The notes: a model not told the origin generated them from the sequence alone. A stretch of DNA of 33,137 bases from Chitinophagaceae bacterium (GCA_017882265.1 JADGPW010000117.1:1-33137); one strand, 5' to 3'. Counted from the stretch's first letter, positions 24,242-32,860 are shown. Program-made: numbers and translations.

Positions 24242-24368
24242 GAATATCGAACAGATGAACAAGGAATAAAGAATGTAGAAGTTATACATTCCCTAAATTA
24301 CTGCAGTTCTTTTATGTTCGTGAATCACTTTATCTGTTCTTCATTCCTTGTTCATCTGTTCGATATTC
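24242..24368. repeat. Inverted repeat with 26-bp perfect arms
   Basis: Bases 24242-24267 are the exact inverse of 24343-24368; one mismatch further in, the arms reach about 32 bp. The arm core CCTTGTTCATCTGTTCGA recurs (C or T variants) at 15545, 15664 and 29597. The right arm encodes the last residues and stop (NIEQMNKE, TGA) of the 180-residue membrane protein. Units ending GTTC or ATTC recur about every 7 bases, so it belongs with the heptamer elements. Confidence 0.85.
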
Positions 24369-24883
24369 TTTCTCCTTCGTCGCAATGAAAATGGTATTGC
24401 CAATGCGGCCCCGGTCAGTGCAATGACCCATTTGCATGCAACAATAATATGATAGATTCCAAACTCAGCTCCAATTACCGGATCTTTTATCCATTTCAAC
24501 AAACAGCTATTTTCAAAAATGTCACAACCCCAGGCGACTAATTGTAACATACCCAGGATAAAAAATATATTTTTCAGCACCCTGTTTATTGCTTTGTCCC
24601 TGGCCATCATACATAAAGAAGTAATGCCAGGGTAGACTCCCGCCATAAAAGCGAAGTCAAAACAAAGGTTATAGCCAAGGATTGTTTTTACGTGGTTATC
24701 GAGACCAGAAAGCACATGCATCAGTTTTTCTTTTGGATAACCAATTTCCAGCCCGATAATGGTGAATTTTTCCCCGTTTTGCCAGAAATCTCCTTCCATC
24801 CACTTCATGCAAAATGCAGTTCCAACGGTGAGACCCAGGCAAAATAAAAAAAGCTTTTGCCAGCGTTTATAGCTAGAAGTCAT
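24341..24883 (-). CDS. Four-helix membrane protein, hypothetical
   Basis: 180 residues with hydrophobic segments near 10-27, 70-90, 103-121 and 145-166, and a basic SLRRRRKN end, so both termini are probably cytoplasmic. A soluble loop (28-68, DFWQNGEKFTIIGLEIGYPKEKL) sits outside. No family recognised. The last eight codons and the stop lie in the right arm of the inverted repeat, so this C-terminus is repeat-derived. Divergent from malQ with 129 bp between them. Function unknown. Confidence 0.6.
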   Translation of the reverse strand: MTSSYKRWQKLFLFCLGLTVGTAFCMKWMEGDFWQNGEKFTIIGLEIGYPKEKLMHVLSGLDNHVKTILGYNLCFDFAFMAGVYPGITSLCMMARDKAINRVLKNIFFILGMLQLVAWGCDIFENSCLLKWIKDPVIGAEFGIYHIIVACKWVIALTGAALAIPFSLRRRRKNIEQMNKE

Positions 24884-24946
24884 AGGTTTGCAAACATTTT
24901 TTAAGGTTAGTTTTCAAATAAAATTACGAACCTTGCATGTTTTTTT

Positions 24947-24979
24947 TATATTCGTTGATAATGTGTTATAAAAACACAT
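24947..24979 (+). promoter_or_regulatory. Probable malQ promoter and inverted repeat
   Basis: TATATTCG (24947-24954, one mismatch to TAnnTTTG) is followed at once by the inverted repeat ATGTGTT-ATAAA-AACACAT (24961-24979). The repeat would lie at the 5' end of the malQ mRNA or act as an operator. A binding protein cannot be named. Confidence 0.4.
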
Positions 24980-25012
24980 CAAATTGCCTTTTAAATACAG
25001 AATACGATTGCA

Positions 25013-27712
25013 ATGAAGCTTCAGTTTTATTTACGTTTCCATACCCGTTATGGACAGAGTTTATGGATCACCGGCAATATAGATGAACTGGGTAACAATG
25101 ATCCCGAAAAAGCCCTCCCCATGGATTACCTGAATGAGGAATTCTGGAGCGGTACGGTGGAGATAAAGAAAAAAGACCTGCAAAAGAGTATCTCCTATAA
25201 ATACCTCATTAAAAATGAAGACGGCGAAATGCTGGCTGAATGGGGAAATGACAGGGTGGTAGAGGCGTTTAAAAAAGAATGGCAGGAAATCCAGTTATCA
25301 GATATATGGAATCATACAGGAGAATATGAAAATGCTTTTTTTTCAGCCCCTTTCCGAAAAGTATTGCTGAAACAGACCCGTTTAAAAAGCAAAGTGACCG
25401 CAGATAAAAACTTTACGCATGTATTTAAGGTAAAGGCCCCGCTGCTGCAAAAGCATCAGGTGATCTGTCTGAATGGTAACGGGGAACGATTGGGTGATTG
25501 GGTACCCGAACCACCTGTTTTATTAGGGAAAGAGGATAACTGGTGGTCGGTTAAATTGGACCTGGCCGGCAGCGATTTCCCCCTGGCGTATAAATATGGT
25601 GTTTATGATATCCAGGAAAAGAAATTTCTTACCCACGAAGAGGGAAATAACCGGCTTTTGTACAGTGATGCCGCCAAAAGAAAACTCAGTATCGTTCATG
25701 ATGGTTTTGTTCATTTGCCCAATAATACCTGGAAAGGGGCGGGAGTGGCTATTCCTGTATTCAGCCTCCGAAGCAAGAACAGTTTCGGAGTAGGGGAGTT
25801 TGCCGATATTAAACTGCTGGTAGATTGGAGTAAAGCTTCTGGTTTAAAACTGATCCAGTTACTCCCCATTAATGATACAATTGCCACGCATAGCTGGATG
25901 GATTCTTATCCTTATGCGGCAATTTCTGCCTTTGCATTACATCCCCTGTATATCAACCTGGCAAATGTGGCCGGAAAAGAATTCGCCGATAATATCAGTT
26001 CATTAAAAATAAAACAAAAAAAACTGAATGAAATGGCTGAGGTGGATTATGAAGAAGTGATAAAGTACAAGCTTTCCGTGTTAAAGGAACTTTACGAGGT
26101 AATGGGTGAAAATTGTTTTGAATCAGATGATTATAAAGATTTCTTTAAGGATAACAAGCATTGGCTTCAGCCATATGCGGCGTTCTGTTTTTTCCGGGAT
26201 AAATACGGTAGCGCGCATTTTGAAGAATGGAAGAGTAATGGGATCTATAATAAATCCGAGATCGATAAATTATTTGCTCACAGGTCATCTTCCCTGAAAG
26301 AACTGGGATTCTATAATTTTATTCAATTCCACCTCCACCTGCAACTCAAGGAAGCGGCTGATTACGCCCACAAAAAGGGGATAGTATTAAAAGGGGATAT
26401 CCCCATCGGCATTTACCGGGATGGTTGTGATGCCTGGATGGCGCCGGAAATGTTTAATATGTGCTGGCAGGCAGGTGCTCCACCTGATGATTTTACGGCT
26501 GTGGGTCAGAATTGGGGATTTCCTACCTATAACTGGAAACGGATGCAGGAGGATGGGTTTGCCTGGTGGAAGCAACGATTTGAACAGATGAATAATTACT
26601 TTGATGCCTTTCGTATTGATCATATTCTTGGTTTCTTCCGTATCTGGAGCATACCGGCCAATGCGCTTCAGGGGATCATGGGGCATTTCGTACCCTGCCT
26701 CCCGGTACATATCAATGAATTTGGTGAAACCGGTATCTGGTTCGATTACCAGCGATATTGCCGTCCATTTATCACGGATGAAGTTTTGTATGAAGTGTTT
26801 GGAAGAGGACTGGCGGAGAAAGTAAAGGATGAATTCCTCGTGGCGAATAAATTCGGTGGGTATGATCTCGAACCTGAATTTGAAAGCCAGTTACAGGTAG
26901 AAGAGCATTTTGCCGGCCTGGAAGAATCAGCAGAAAATGAAAAACTGAAACTGGGATTATTCGATCTGATCTCTAATGTCATTTTATTTGAAGAATCAGG
27001 ATCACAGGGAGAACAGTTCCATTTCCGTATCTCGATGGAAAAAACACTCTCTTTCAGATGGCTCGATCCCCATTTACAGGAAAAACTAAGATCACTTTAC
27101 ATCAATTATTTTTACCGCCGCCAGGATGATTTCTGGTTCAGGGAGGCCATGCACAAACTGCCGCAACTGAAAGCGGCCACGAATATGCTGGTATGTGGTG
27201 AGGACCTGGGCATGGTACCGCATTGTGTGCCGGAAGTGATGCAACAGTTAGGGATTCTCAGTCTCGAGATACAGCGGATGCCGAAAGATCCCAAAATAGA
27301 ATTCTTTCATCCTAACGATGCGCCCTACATGTCAGTGATTACACCCTCTACGCATGATATGAGTACGATACGGAGTTGGTGGGAAGAGAATCGTGAGAAA
27401 ACAAAGCTTTTTTATAACCAGGTGATGGGACAAGAGGGTGATGCCCCCGCGTTCTGTGAACCATGGATCAGCAGGGCGATCGTGTTGCAGCATTTATATT
27501 CCCCGGCCATGTGGAGCATTTTCCAGTTACAGGATATCCTGGGAATGAGTGATAGCCTGCGGCGCGAAAGGCCGCAGGAGGAAAGAATTAATAATCCTGC
27601 CAATCCAAAAAATTACTGGCGCTACCGGATGCATATTTCACTGGAGGATCTTATTAAACAAAAAGAATTCAATGAAGAGTTGAGGGGGTATGTGGCGCAT
27701 TCTGGCCGGTAG
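25013..27712 (+). CDS. malQ: 4-alpha-glucanotransferase with two N-terminal CBM20 domains (DPE2-like)
   Basis: 899 residues. Two starch-binding CBM20 domains come first (about 1-110, LQFYLRFHTRYGQSLWITGN; about 135-245, FKVKAPLLQKHQVICLNGNGE), then a GH77 catalytic domain. Catalytic residues are the nucleophile Asp536 (FRIDHILG), acid/base Glu730 (CGEDLG) and Asp782 (STHDMSTIR). An inserted helical region near 335-455 precedes the motifs. The plan matches plant DPE2 and related bacterial enzymes, which move glucosyl units from maltose to glycogen-like glucans. Cytoplasmic, no signal peptide. Upstream lies a probable promoter with an inverted repeat; downstream lies a heptamer element that separates it from the epimerase gene. 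Confidence 0.95.
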   Translation: MKLQFYLRFHTRYGQSLWITGNIDELGNNDPEKALPMDYLNEEFWSGTVEIKKKDLQKSISYKYLIKNEDGEMLAEWGNDRVVEAFKKEWQEIQLSDIWNHTGEYENAFFSAPFRKVLLKQTRLKSKVTADKNFTHVFKVKAPLLQKHQVICLNGNGERLGDWVPEPPVLLGKEDNWWSVKLDLAGSDFPLAYKYGVYDIQEKKFLTHEEGNNRLLYSDAAKRKLSIVHDGFVHLPNNTWKGAGVAIPVFSLRSKNSFGVGEFADIKLLVDWSKASGLKLIQLLPINDTIATHSWMDSYPYAAISAFALHPLYINLANVAGKEFADNISSLKIKQKKLNEMAEVDYEEVIKYKLSVLKELYEVMGENCFESDDYKDFFKDNKHWLQPYAAFCFFRDKYGSAHFEEWKSNGIYNKSEIDKLFAHRSSSLKELGFYNFIQFHLHLQLKEAADYAHKKGIVLKGDIPIGIYRDGCDAWMAPEMFNMCWQAGAPPDDFTAVGQNWGFPTYNWKRMQEDGFAWWKQRFEQMNNYFDAFRIDHILGFFRIWSIPANALQGIMGHFVPCLPVHINEFGETGIWFDYQRYCRPFITDEVLYEVFGRGLAEKVKDEFLVANKFGGYDLEPEFESQLQVEEHFAGLEESAENEKLKLGLFDLISNVILFEESGSQGEQFHFRISMEKTLSFRWLDPHLQEKLRSLYINYFYRRQDDFWFREAMHKLPQLKAATNMLVCGEDLGMVPHCVPEVMQQLGILSLEIQRMPKDPKIEFFHPNDAPYMSVITPSTHDMSTIRSWWEENREKTKLFYNQVMGQEGDAPAFCEPWISRAIVLQHLYSPAMWSIFQLQDILGMSDSLRRERPQEERINNPANPKNYWRYRMHISLEDLIKQKEFNEELRGYVAHSGR

Positions 27713-27726
27713 CTGTTATTAGTTAT

Positions 27727-27817
27727 GGGGAATTAGGAATTTGGCGCAGCCTTCATATTAATGAGAAGTTTAACCGGGAGGGAAATCCCAAATTCCAAAT
27801 TCCAAATTCCCAATTCC
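27727..27817. repeat. Inverted heptamer-array element
   Basis: GGAAT at 27729 and 27736 forms a short left array (27727-27744). After 40 bp, ATTCC recurs at 27792, 27799, 27806 and 27813 (with ATCCC at 27785), exactly every 7 bases, in the inverse sense. The element sits between malQ and the epimerase gene and could fold into a hairpin after malQ. Confidence 0.8.
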
Positions 27818-27825
27818 TATTACTC

Positions 27826-27833
27826 TAGTTTTG
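27826..27833 (+). promoter_or_regulatory. -7 box at the epimerase start codon
   Basis: TAGTTTTG matches TAnnTTTG exactly and ends 4 bp before the ATG, the same arrangement as at serA. It predicts a leaderless transcript. The heptamer array occupies the -33 region. Could be chance. Confidence 0.35.
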
Positions 27834-27837
27834 ATCC

Positions 27838-28866
27838 ATGAAAGTGAAATACTGGTCATATTGCCTCAAATTCCGTCACCCCTTCACCATTTCCAAAGGA
27901 ACAAAAACGCACCAGCCTACCCTGATCGTTGAACTGGATAACAGGGGAATCAAGGGCTATGGCGAAGCTCCCTCCATCGCTTATTATAACATTCCGGTTG
28001 AAAAGATGATTGCCGACCTGGAGAGCAAAAGAACTTTCATTGAAAACTTTGCTTTCATGGAACCGGAACGATACTGGCATTACCTGCATCATTTATTTCC
28101 GCAGAATTCTTTTTTGGTTTGCGCGCTTGATATGGCTGCCTGGGATATGTATGGCAAACTCCGCCAAAAGAAACTCTATGAGCTCTGGAACGGAGATATT
28201 TCTAAAAACCCCATCTGTGATTATACCATCGGCATTGATACTATTGAAAAGATGGTGGCCAAAATGAAAGAAAAACCCTGGCCCATCTATAAAATAAAAG
28301 TGGGGACAACGGATGATATCGCCATTGTAAAAGCCTTGCGTGATAATACAAACGCGAAATTGCGGGTAGATGCCAATGCCGCCTGGAAACTGGACACTGC
28401 TTTGAAACTGATCCCCCAATTAAAAGAACTGGGAGTGGAACTGGTGGAACAACCGCTGGCGAAAGATGACTGGGAAGGAATGAAAATACTGTACAAGGAA
28501 TCTTCCTTGCCCCTGTATGCCGATGAATCCTGTGTATTCGAACAGGATGTAGAAAAATGTAACCAACATTTTCATGGCATCAATATCAAGCTGACAAAAT
28601 GCAGCGGGATAACGCCGGCTCTTCGAATGATCAAAAAGGCAAGAGAACTCGGGCTCAAAATAATGGTCGGCAGTATGAATGAATCTACCATCGGTTCGGC
28701 TGCGATTGCACACTTACTTCCTTTTATTGACGAGGTGGATATGGATGGGCCGCTATTGCTTGAAGAAGATGTGGCTACCGGTATTGATTATGATTATGGC
28801 AAGATCAGTTATTCCAACGGGCCGGGATTGGGAATCACTTACCAAGGTATTTTTCAAAAGCATTAA
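27838..28866 (+). CDS. Dipeptide epimerase (enolase superfamily, L-Ala-D/L-Glu epimerase group)
   Basis: 342 residues: an N-terminal capping domain (about 1-115) and a barrel. The catalytic KxK is Lys152 and Lys154 (YKIKVG); metal ligands are Asp178 (VDANAAW), Glu204 (VEQPL) and Asp229 (ADES); the second base is Lys251 (INIKLTKCSG). DMDG at 301-304 is the substrate-amino-group motif of dipeptide epimerases. Such enzymes invert dipeptides, classically L-Ala-D-Glu from peptidoglycan recycling, but Bacteroidota members vary in specificity. Cytoplasmic. The 3' end overlaps the convergent hypothetical gene by 32 bp. Family firm, substrate unsure. Confidence 0.9.
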   Translation: MKVKYWSYCLKFRHPFTISKGTKTHQPTLIVELDNRGIKGYGEAPSIAYYNIPVEKMIADLESKRTFIENFAFMEPERYWHYLHHLFPQNSFLVCALDMAAWDMYGKLRQKKLYELWNGDISKNPICDYTIGIDTIEKMVAKMKEKPWPIYKIKVGTTDDIAIVKALRDNTNAKLRVDANAAWKLDTALKLIPQLKELGVELVEQPLAKDDWEGMKILYKESSLPLYADESCVFEQDVEKCNQHFHGINIKLTKCSGITPALRMIKKARELGLKIMVGSMNESTIGSAAIAHLLPFIDEVDMDGPLLLEEDVATGIDYDYGKISYSNGPGLGITYQGIFQKH

Positions 28867-29464
28867 TACAATTAAGCACCCATTTCCTTTCTATCGGTTC
28901 TTGACAATAATTATAGAATTCCGCCGGGGCATAGAAATATAATTTCTTATACTTGTTTTCTGTAAGTATTTGAAACTCATATTCAGGACCGTCAGCAAGC
29001 ATCATGAACTCCTGGACTATTTCGGCCTTCCCATTCCTGATTAATGTATCAGGCTTATGTAAACACGGCATTTTCATAGTCCTTTCATCCTGCATGTCAA
29101 ATAAATGATTTTCATTTAGTTCAATCCAAATAATATTACCTATTGAATCCTTTATTTTAAACATCAGATAACAAACGGCATCGAATGTCCCAAAGCTTTT
29201 ATGATCCGTATTTATTTCAATTTTATACCATCCGGATTTGTGGTGAGCTAAAACTTTTATATGCTCATCCGGACCCCATGTACTGTACCCATTTAAAGAA
29301 ATGAGTATATCAAAACTGGTCAGGTAGGTTGCAAGAATTGACCGTTCTGGGTATTTGTCATCGGGATTCAGATTCTCTATACAAGGAATTTCAATCGAAT
29401 GAGTTTGACTACGTAATTTACCTGATAATGTAATTAAAGCAATTAGTATAAGCAGGGGTTTCAT
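28835..29464 (-). CDS. Secreted hypothetical protein
   Basis: 209 residues from ATG 29464 (MKPLLILIALITLSG), chosen because it opens directly into a signal peptide cleaved near RSQ (about residue 19). The frame extends ten codons further to 29494, but those codons lie in a perfect palindrome. The mature part has mixed alpha/beta character and four or five Cys. No family recognised. Periplasmic or secreted. It overlaps the epimerase gene by 32 bp at its 3' end. Function unknown. Confidence 0.6.
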   Translation of the reverse strand: MKPLLILIALITLSGKLRSQTHSIEIPCIENLNPDDKYPERSILATYLTSFDILISLNGYSTWGPDEHIKVLAHHKSGWYKIEINTDHKSFGTFDAVCYLMFKIKDSIGNIIWIELNENHLFDMQDERTMKMPCLHKPDTLIRNGKAEIVQEFMMLADGPEYEFQILTENKYKKLYFYAPAEFYNYCQEPIERKWVLNCINAFEKYLGK

Positions 29465-29473
29465 TCTAAAAGT

Positions 29474-29501
29474 TAAAGGTGTGAGAGTTCTCACACCTTT
29501 A
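29474..29501. repeat. Palindrome with 13-bp perfect arms
   Basis: TAAAGGTGTGAGA (29474-29486) and TCTCACACCTTTA (29489-29501) are exact inverses separated by GT. It lies 9 bp upstream of the start of the secreted hypothetical protein, so it is either an operator over the promoter or a leader hairpin next to the start codon. Confidence 0.75.
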
Positions 29502-29559
29502 GAGTTGAATTAAGGAATAATCCACAAGAAGAATATCGAAAAAACGGAAAAGAATTTCA

Positions 29560-29618
29560 GAATGTCGGAGTGTTCAACTTCATCTGTTCGACATTCCTTG
29601 TTCATCTGTTCTACATTC
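29560..29618. repeat. TTCATCTGTTC repeat cluster beside the M13 peptidase stop
   Basis: TTCATCTGTTCGACATTC (29579-29596) and TTCATCTGTTCTACATTC (29601-29618) are direct copies with one difference, 22 bp apart. GAATGTCG (29560-29567) pairs with CGACATTC (29589-29596). The last base overlaps the stop codon of the M13 peptidase gene. Same family as the arms at 24242-24368 and the copies at 15545 and 15664. Confidence 0.8.
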
Positions 29619-31660
29619 TACCAGATCCTCACTCTCAAACTATCCGGCCGGTACATCGCATCACCTGGTTTGATATTAAACGCTGTATAAAACTCATCCA
29701 CATCCTGGAAGGGCCCGTTGACACGATACCTGGCAGGGGAGTGGACATCAGTTAATAGCCGGCTGCGTAGCTGCTCTTCTCTCATTTGAAATAACCAGCC
29801 CAATGCATAGCCAAGGAAAAACCGTTGCATGGGTGTCAGTCCATTGATCTTTTCCCCTTTCTTATATTGCTCTGTTTTTTTGAAGGCATCAATACCAAGC
29901 AATATCCCGCCGAGGTCGGCAATATTCTCGCCCTGCGATGCTTCCCCGTTAATATGATAACCCTTAATGGGTTCGTAATCGCTGAATTGTTTTATGATAA
30001 CCTGTGCTCTCTTTGTAAATTCAACAGAATCTTTATCTGTCCACCATTTCGAAAGATTTCCTTTTTCGTCATATTTCCTGCCCTGGTCGTCAAAACCGTG
30101 GGTTATTTCATGCCCGATCGTAGAGGCCGCTCCATAGCCATACACAATGGCATCATCCAATTCTTCATCTTTATAGCCGGGCACAATGAATTGTGCGGCG
30201 GGTAAGGTGATATCATTATTGGAAGGATTGTACTCGGCATTATAGGTTTGTGGGGTCATCCCCCATTCATCCCTGTCTACCGGTTTGCCCAGTTTATTAT
30301 GTTCGAAATTATTTTCCCAAATATTGGCATTGACCACATTCTGAAAATAGCTTTCCGTACCAATATCCATCTTTGAATAGTCTTTCCATTTATCCGGGTA
30401 ATACACTTTCTTTTTCATAGTTGCCAGTTTCACATACGCTTTCTGTTTGGTACTATCACTCATCCAGTCCAGTTTACTGATATGATCTTTTAAGGCATCC
30501 CGGATCGCTTCGGTCATTATTTCATAACGTTGCTTATCCCTTTCACTGATATAGAGTTTTACATATAGTTGTCCGAAAATTTCACCCATCAGGCCATTCT
30601 CCTGTGTAATCACCCTTTTCCAACGCGGTCTTCTTTCTTTAGCTCCATTAAAAAGTCGCCCGAAATTGAAGGCAGCAATACCATAAGCATCTGGTAATTC
30701 CTGCGAAAAACTATTGATAAACCGGAATTTCAGGTAACTTTTCCAGAGAGCAAGCGGAGTGGTGGTCAGCATATTATCCAGGGCTTTAAAGAATTCGGGT
30801 TGGCCCACCACTACCGAATCAATCCTTTTAATGTTGGTAGTATTAAGAAAGGAAGTCCAGTCGATAGACGGTGATAATTTGGAAAGATCAGAAATAGCCA
30901 CTTTATTATAATTCTTATAATCATCTCTCAGGTCTTCCAGTTTACGGGATGCCTGGGCAAGTTTTGTCTCCATGGCCAGCATATTCCTGGCATCGGCACC
31001 TGCACTTATACTATCCTGGCCAGACATCGTAAGTATCTTTGTAATATATTTTACATATTCATTCCGGATATTAATGGTAGCATCATCATTTTTAAAATAA
31101 TATTCTCTTTCGGGCAATCCTATACCACCCTGCCAGAGGGTATAGGCCATTTCATCGCTTTTTTTACTATCCTGGCTTACAAAATCAGAAAATAAACTCG
31201 AAGAGCCGATATTCTTCATTTCAGCTACTACGGCCAGGAATGATTTCAGGTCCGAAATGGCATTGATCTTATCAAACCAGGGTTGGAGCGGTTTTAAACC
31301 CATCTTTTCAACCCCTGTGCTATCCATAGCCATTTTCCAGAAATCTCCGATCTGCTGATCTGGACTTCCTTTTTCCGCTTGGGCCGTAATAGCTTTTTCA
31401 TTGATCTCTTTAAAGCGTTTCAGGTTTTCTTCATTTACCAGGTTCCCGATACCCCAGGCACTCTGGTCAGGTGGGATGGGATTCTTTTTTAACCATCCGC
31501 CATTGGCGTATTCAAAGAAGTCCTGGCCAGGACTGACAGTTGTATCCAGGTTTTCATAAAGGATATCTCCTTTTTTACTAACCGTACCTGATTTGCTTTT
31601 ACACGAAAGGGTGGAAATGGAAAAGACACTGAATGCCAGAATTGGAATGAATAATCGCAT
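29618..31660 (-). CDS. M13 family zinc metallopeptidase (neprilysin/PepO-like), probable lipoprotein
   Basis: 680 residues, the usual length for bacterial M13 enzymes. The signal peptide ends at a Cys near residue 20 (STLSC), an acceptable but not ideal lipobox. The N-terminal M13 domain has DFFEYANGGWLKKNPIPPDQSAWG near 45-70. The zinc site is HEITH at 517-521 with the third ligand Glu578 in GENIADLGG. The C-terminal VNGPFQDVDEFYTAFNIKPGD...W is also typical. It cleaves small peptides in the periplasm or at the surface. A perfect -7 box precedes it; its stop codon touches a repeat. Divergent from the outer-membrane barrel gene. Confidence 0.93.
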   Translation of the reverse strand: MRLFIPILAFSVFSISTLSCKSKSGTVSKKGDILYENLDTTVSPGQDFFEYANGGWLKKNPIPPDQSAWGIGNLVNEENLKRFKEINEKAITAQAEKGSPDQQIGDFWKMAMDSTGVEKMGLKPLQPWFDKINAISDLKSFLAVVAEMKNIGSSSLFSDFVSQDSKKSDEMAYTLWQGGIGLPEREYYFKNDDATINIRNEYVKYITKILTMSGQDSISAGADARNMLAMETKLAQASRKLEDLRDDYKNYNKVAISDLSKLSPSIDWTSFLNTTNIKRIDSVVVGQPEFFKALDNMLTTTPLALWKSYLKFRFINSFSQELPDAYGIAAFNFGRLFNGAKERRPRWKRVITQENGLMGEIFGQLYVKLYISERDKQRYEIMTEAIRDALKDHISKLDWMSDSTKQKAYVKLATMKKKVYYPDKWKDYSKMDIGTESYFQNVVNANIWENNFEHNKLGKPVDRDEWGMTPQTYNAEYNPSNNDITLPAAQFIVPGYKDEELDDAIVYGYGAASTIGHEITHGFDDQGRKYDEKGNLSKWWTDKDSVEFTKRAQVIIKQFSDYEPIKGYHINGEASQGENIADLGGILLGIDAFKKTEQYKKGEKINGLTPMQRFFLGYALGWLFQMREEQLRSRLLTDVHSPARYRVNGPFQDVDEFYTAFNIKPGDAMYRPDSLRVRIW

Positions 31661-31707
31661 ATAATGGTTGTTTTACGATTTTAAAAATAGGGAAATCACT
31701 CGCCCGG

Positions 31708-31715
31708 CAAAAATA
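31708..31715 (-). promoter_or_regulatory. -7 box of the M13 peptidase gene
   Basis: TATTTTTG on the minus strand is a perfect TAnnTTTG match, 47 bp upstream of the start codon. Confidence 0.5.
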
Positions 31716-31811
31716 TATATGATAAACGGATACGATTCAGGCTCTTAGATCGTTACCCGATTGAAGATCCTGATTTCCTTATCAATTATTTCAGGAGCGT
31801 TGTTGTGGCTC

Positions 31812-31819
31812 TAAATTTG
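31812..31819 (+). promoter_or_regulatory. -7 box of the outer-membrane barrel gene
   Basis: TAAATTTG is an exact match, preceded by TTTC (31789-31792) at 19 bp spacing, as at ndh. It lies 25 bp upstream of the ATG. Confidence 0.55.
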
Positions 31820-31844
31820 TTAATAGAATCTGAACCCTATTTTT

Positions 31845-32693
31845 ATGAAAAACAAATATCTTTTCATCATCCTCAGTTTTGCTGTTTCCGCAGCTTCCGG
31901 GCAACCATTTCATCTTGGTCTGTTCGGCGGCCTGGCTGCTTATAATGGAGACCTTGCCGAGAAGATATTTCCCAAAAAAGGCACCCATCCCGCTATAGGC
32001 ATTACAGGTAATTATGAATTAAAGGACCAGATCATATTGCGGGCCGGGATTACCTATGGAGTAGTGGGAGGCGCCGATCGTTACAGTAATCAGTCTGATC
32101 TGCGGTTGCGTAATCTTTCATTTCAAACATCAATCACCGAATTCAGCATGGTGGGTGAATATTACCTGCTCAATCTATATAACCGGCGTTATTCACCCTA
32201 TGCTTTTGCAGGCCTGGCCATCTATCATTTTAATCCCTATGCGTTTGATGTAAATAACCAGAAAGTTTTTTTAAAACCCCTTAGCACCGAAGGGGAGGGG
32301 CTTGCAGGATATCCTGGCAGTAAACCATATAGTCTGACTCAAGTGGCGATACCTATAGGGGGTGGTATCAAATTTGCCATCAATGATGATCTGCGGGTAG
32401 GGGTAGAATTAGGAGTACGAAAGCTCTTTACTGATTATCTCGATGATGTAAGTACTAATTACGTTGATCAAAATGATCTGCAGCTGGCAAAAGGCCAGAA
32501 GGCTGTTGATATGTCTTATCGCAGTCCTGAAGTGGGCGGACCCCCTGCTTATCCTGTAAAAAATGCACAACGCGGTAGTCCTAAAAGCAAAGACTATTAT
32601 TATTTTAGCGGTATTCATTTTACTTACCGGTTAAAGGGAAATGGCGGTAGCGGACATAAGATCCGTACCGGTTGCCCGGCTAATCCGAATTAG
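31845..32693 (+). CDS. Outer-membrane beta-barrel protein (DUF6089-like)
   Basis: 282 residues. A signal peptide (1-19, ending AASGQ) is followed by repeated beta strands of an OmpA-like barrel: FHLGLFGGLAAYNGDLAEK, SPYAFAGLAIYHFNPY, VAIPIGGGIKFAINDDLRVGVELGVRKLFTDYLDDVSTNY, and YYFSGIHFTYRL. The pattern fits the Bacteroidota family I know as DUF6089. The last 16 residues (including a single Cys) extend past the usual barrel end. Likely a structural or porin-like outer-membrane protein; function unknown. It has its own promoter box and is divergent from the M13 gene. Confidence 0.75.
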   Translation: MKNKYLFIILSFAVSAASGQPFHLGLFGGLAAYNGDLAEKIFPKKGTHPAIGITGNYELKDQIILRAGITYGVVGGADRYSNQSDLRLRNLSFQTSITEFSMVGEYYLLNLYNRRYSPYAFAGLAIYHFNPYAFDVNNQKVFLKPLSTEGEGLAGYPGSKPYSLTQVAIPIGGGIKFAINDDLRVGVELGVRKLFTDYLDDVSTNYVDQNDLQLAKGQKAVDMSYRSPEVGGPPAYPVKNAQRGSPKSKDYYYFSGIHFTYRLKGNGGSGHKIRTGCPANPN

Positions 32694-32860
32694 TCTCTTC
32701 TCAAATTAAAGACGCAACATTTAATTCTCTCACAAAGATCACAGCGCCCGCTGAGAATCGGTATTAAAAGATATCCTCTTTCCGCAATGCGATCTAGGCG
32801 CAATTCAATTTGATTCATTACCTCATTTCCTTTGCTTACTTGGGTTGACTAATTGTAGTT

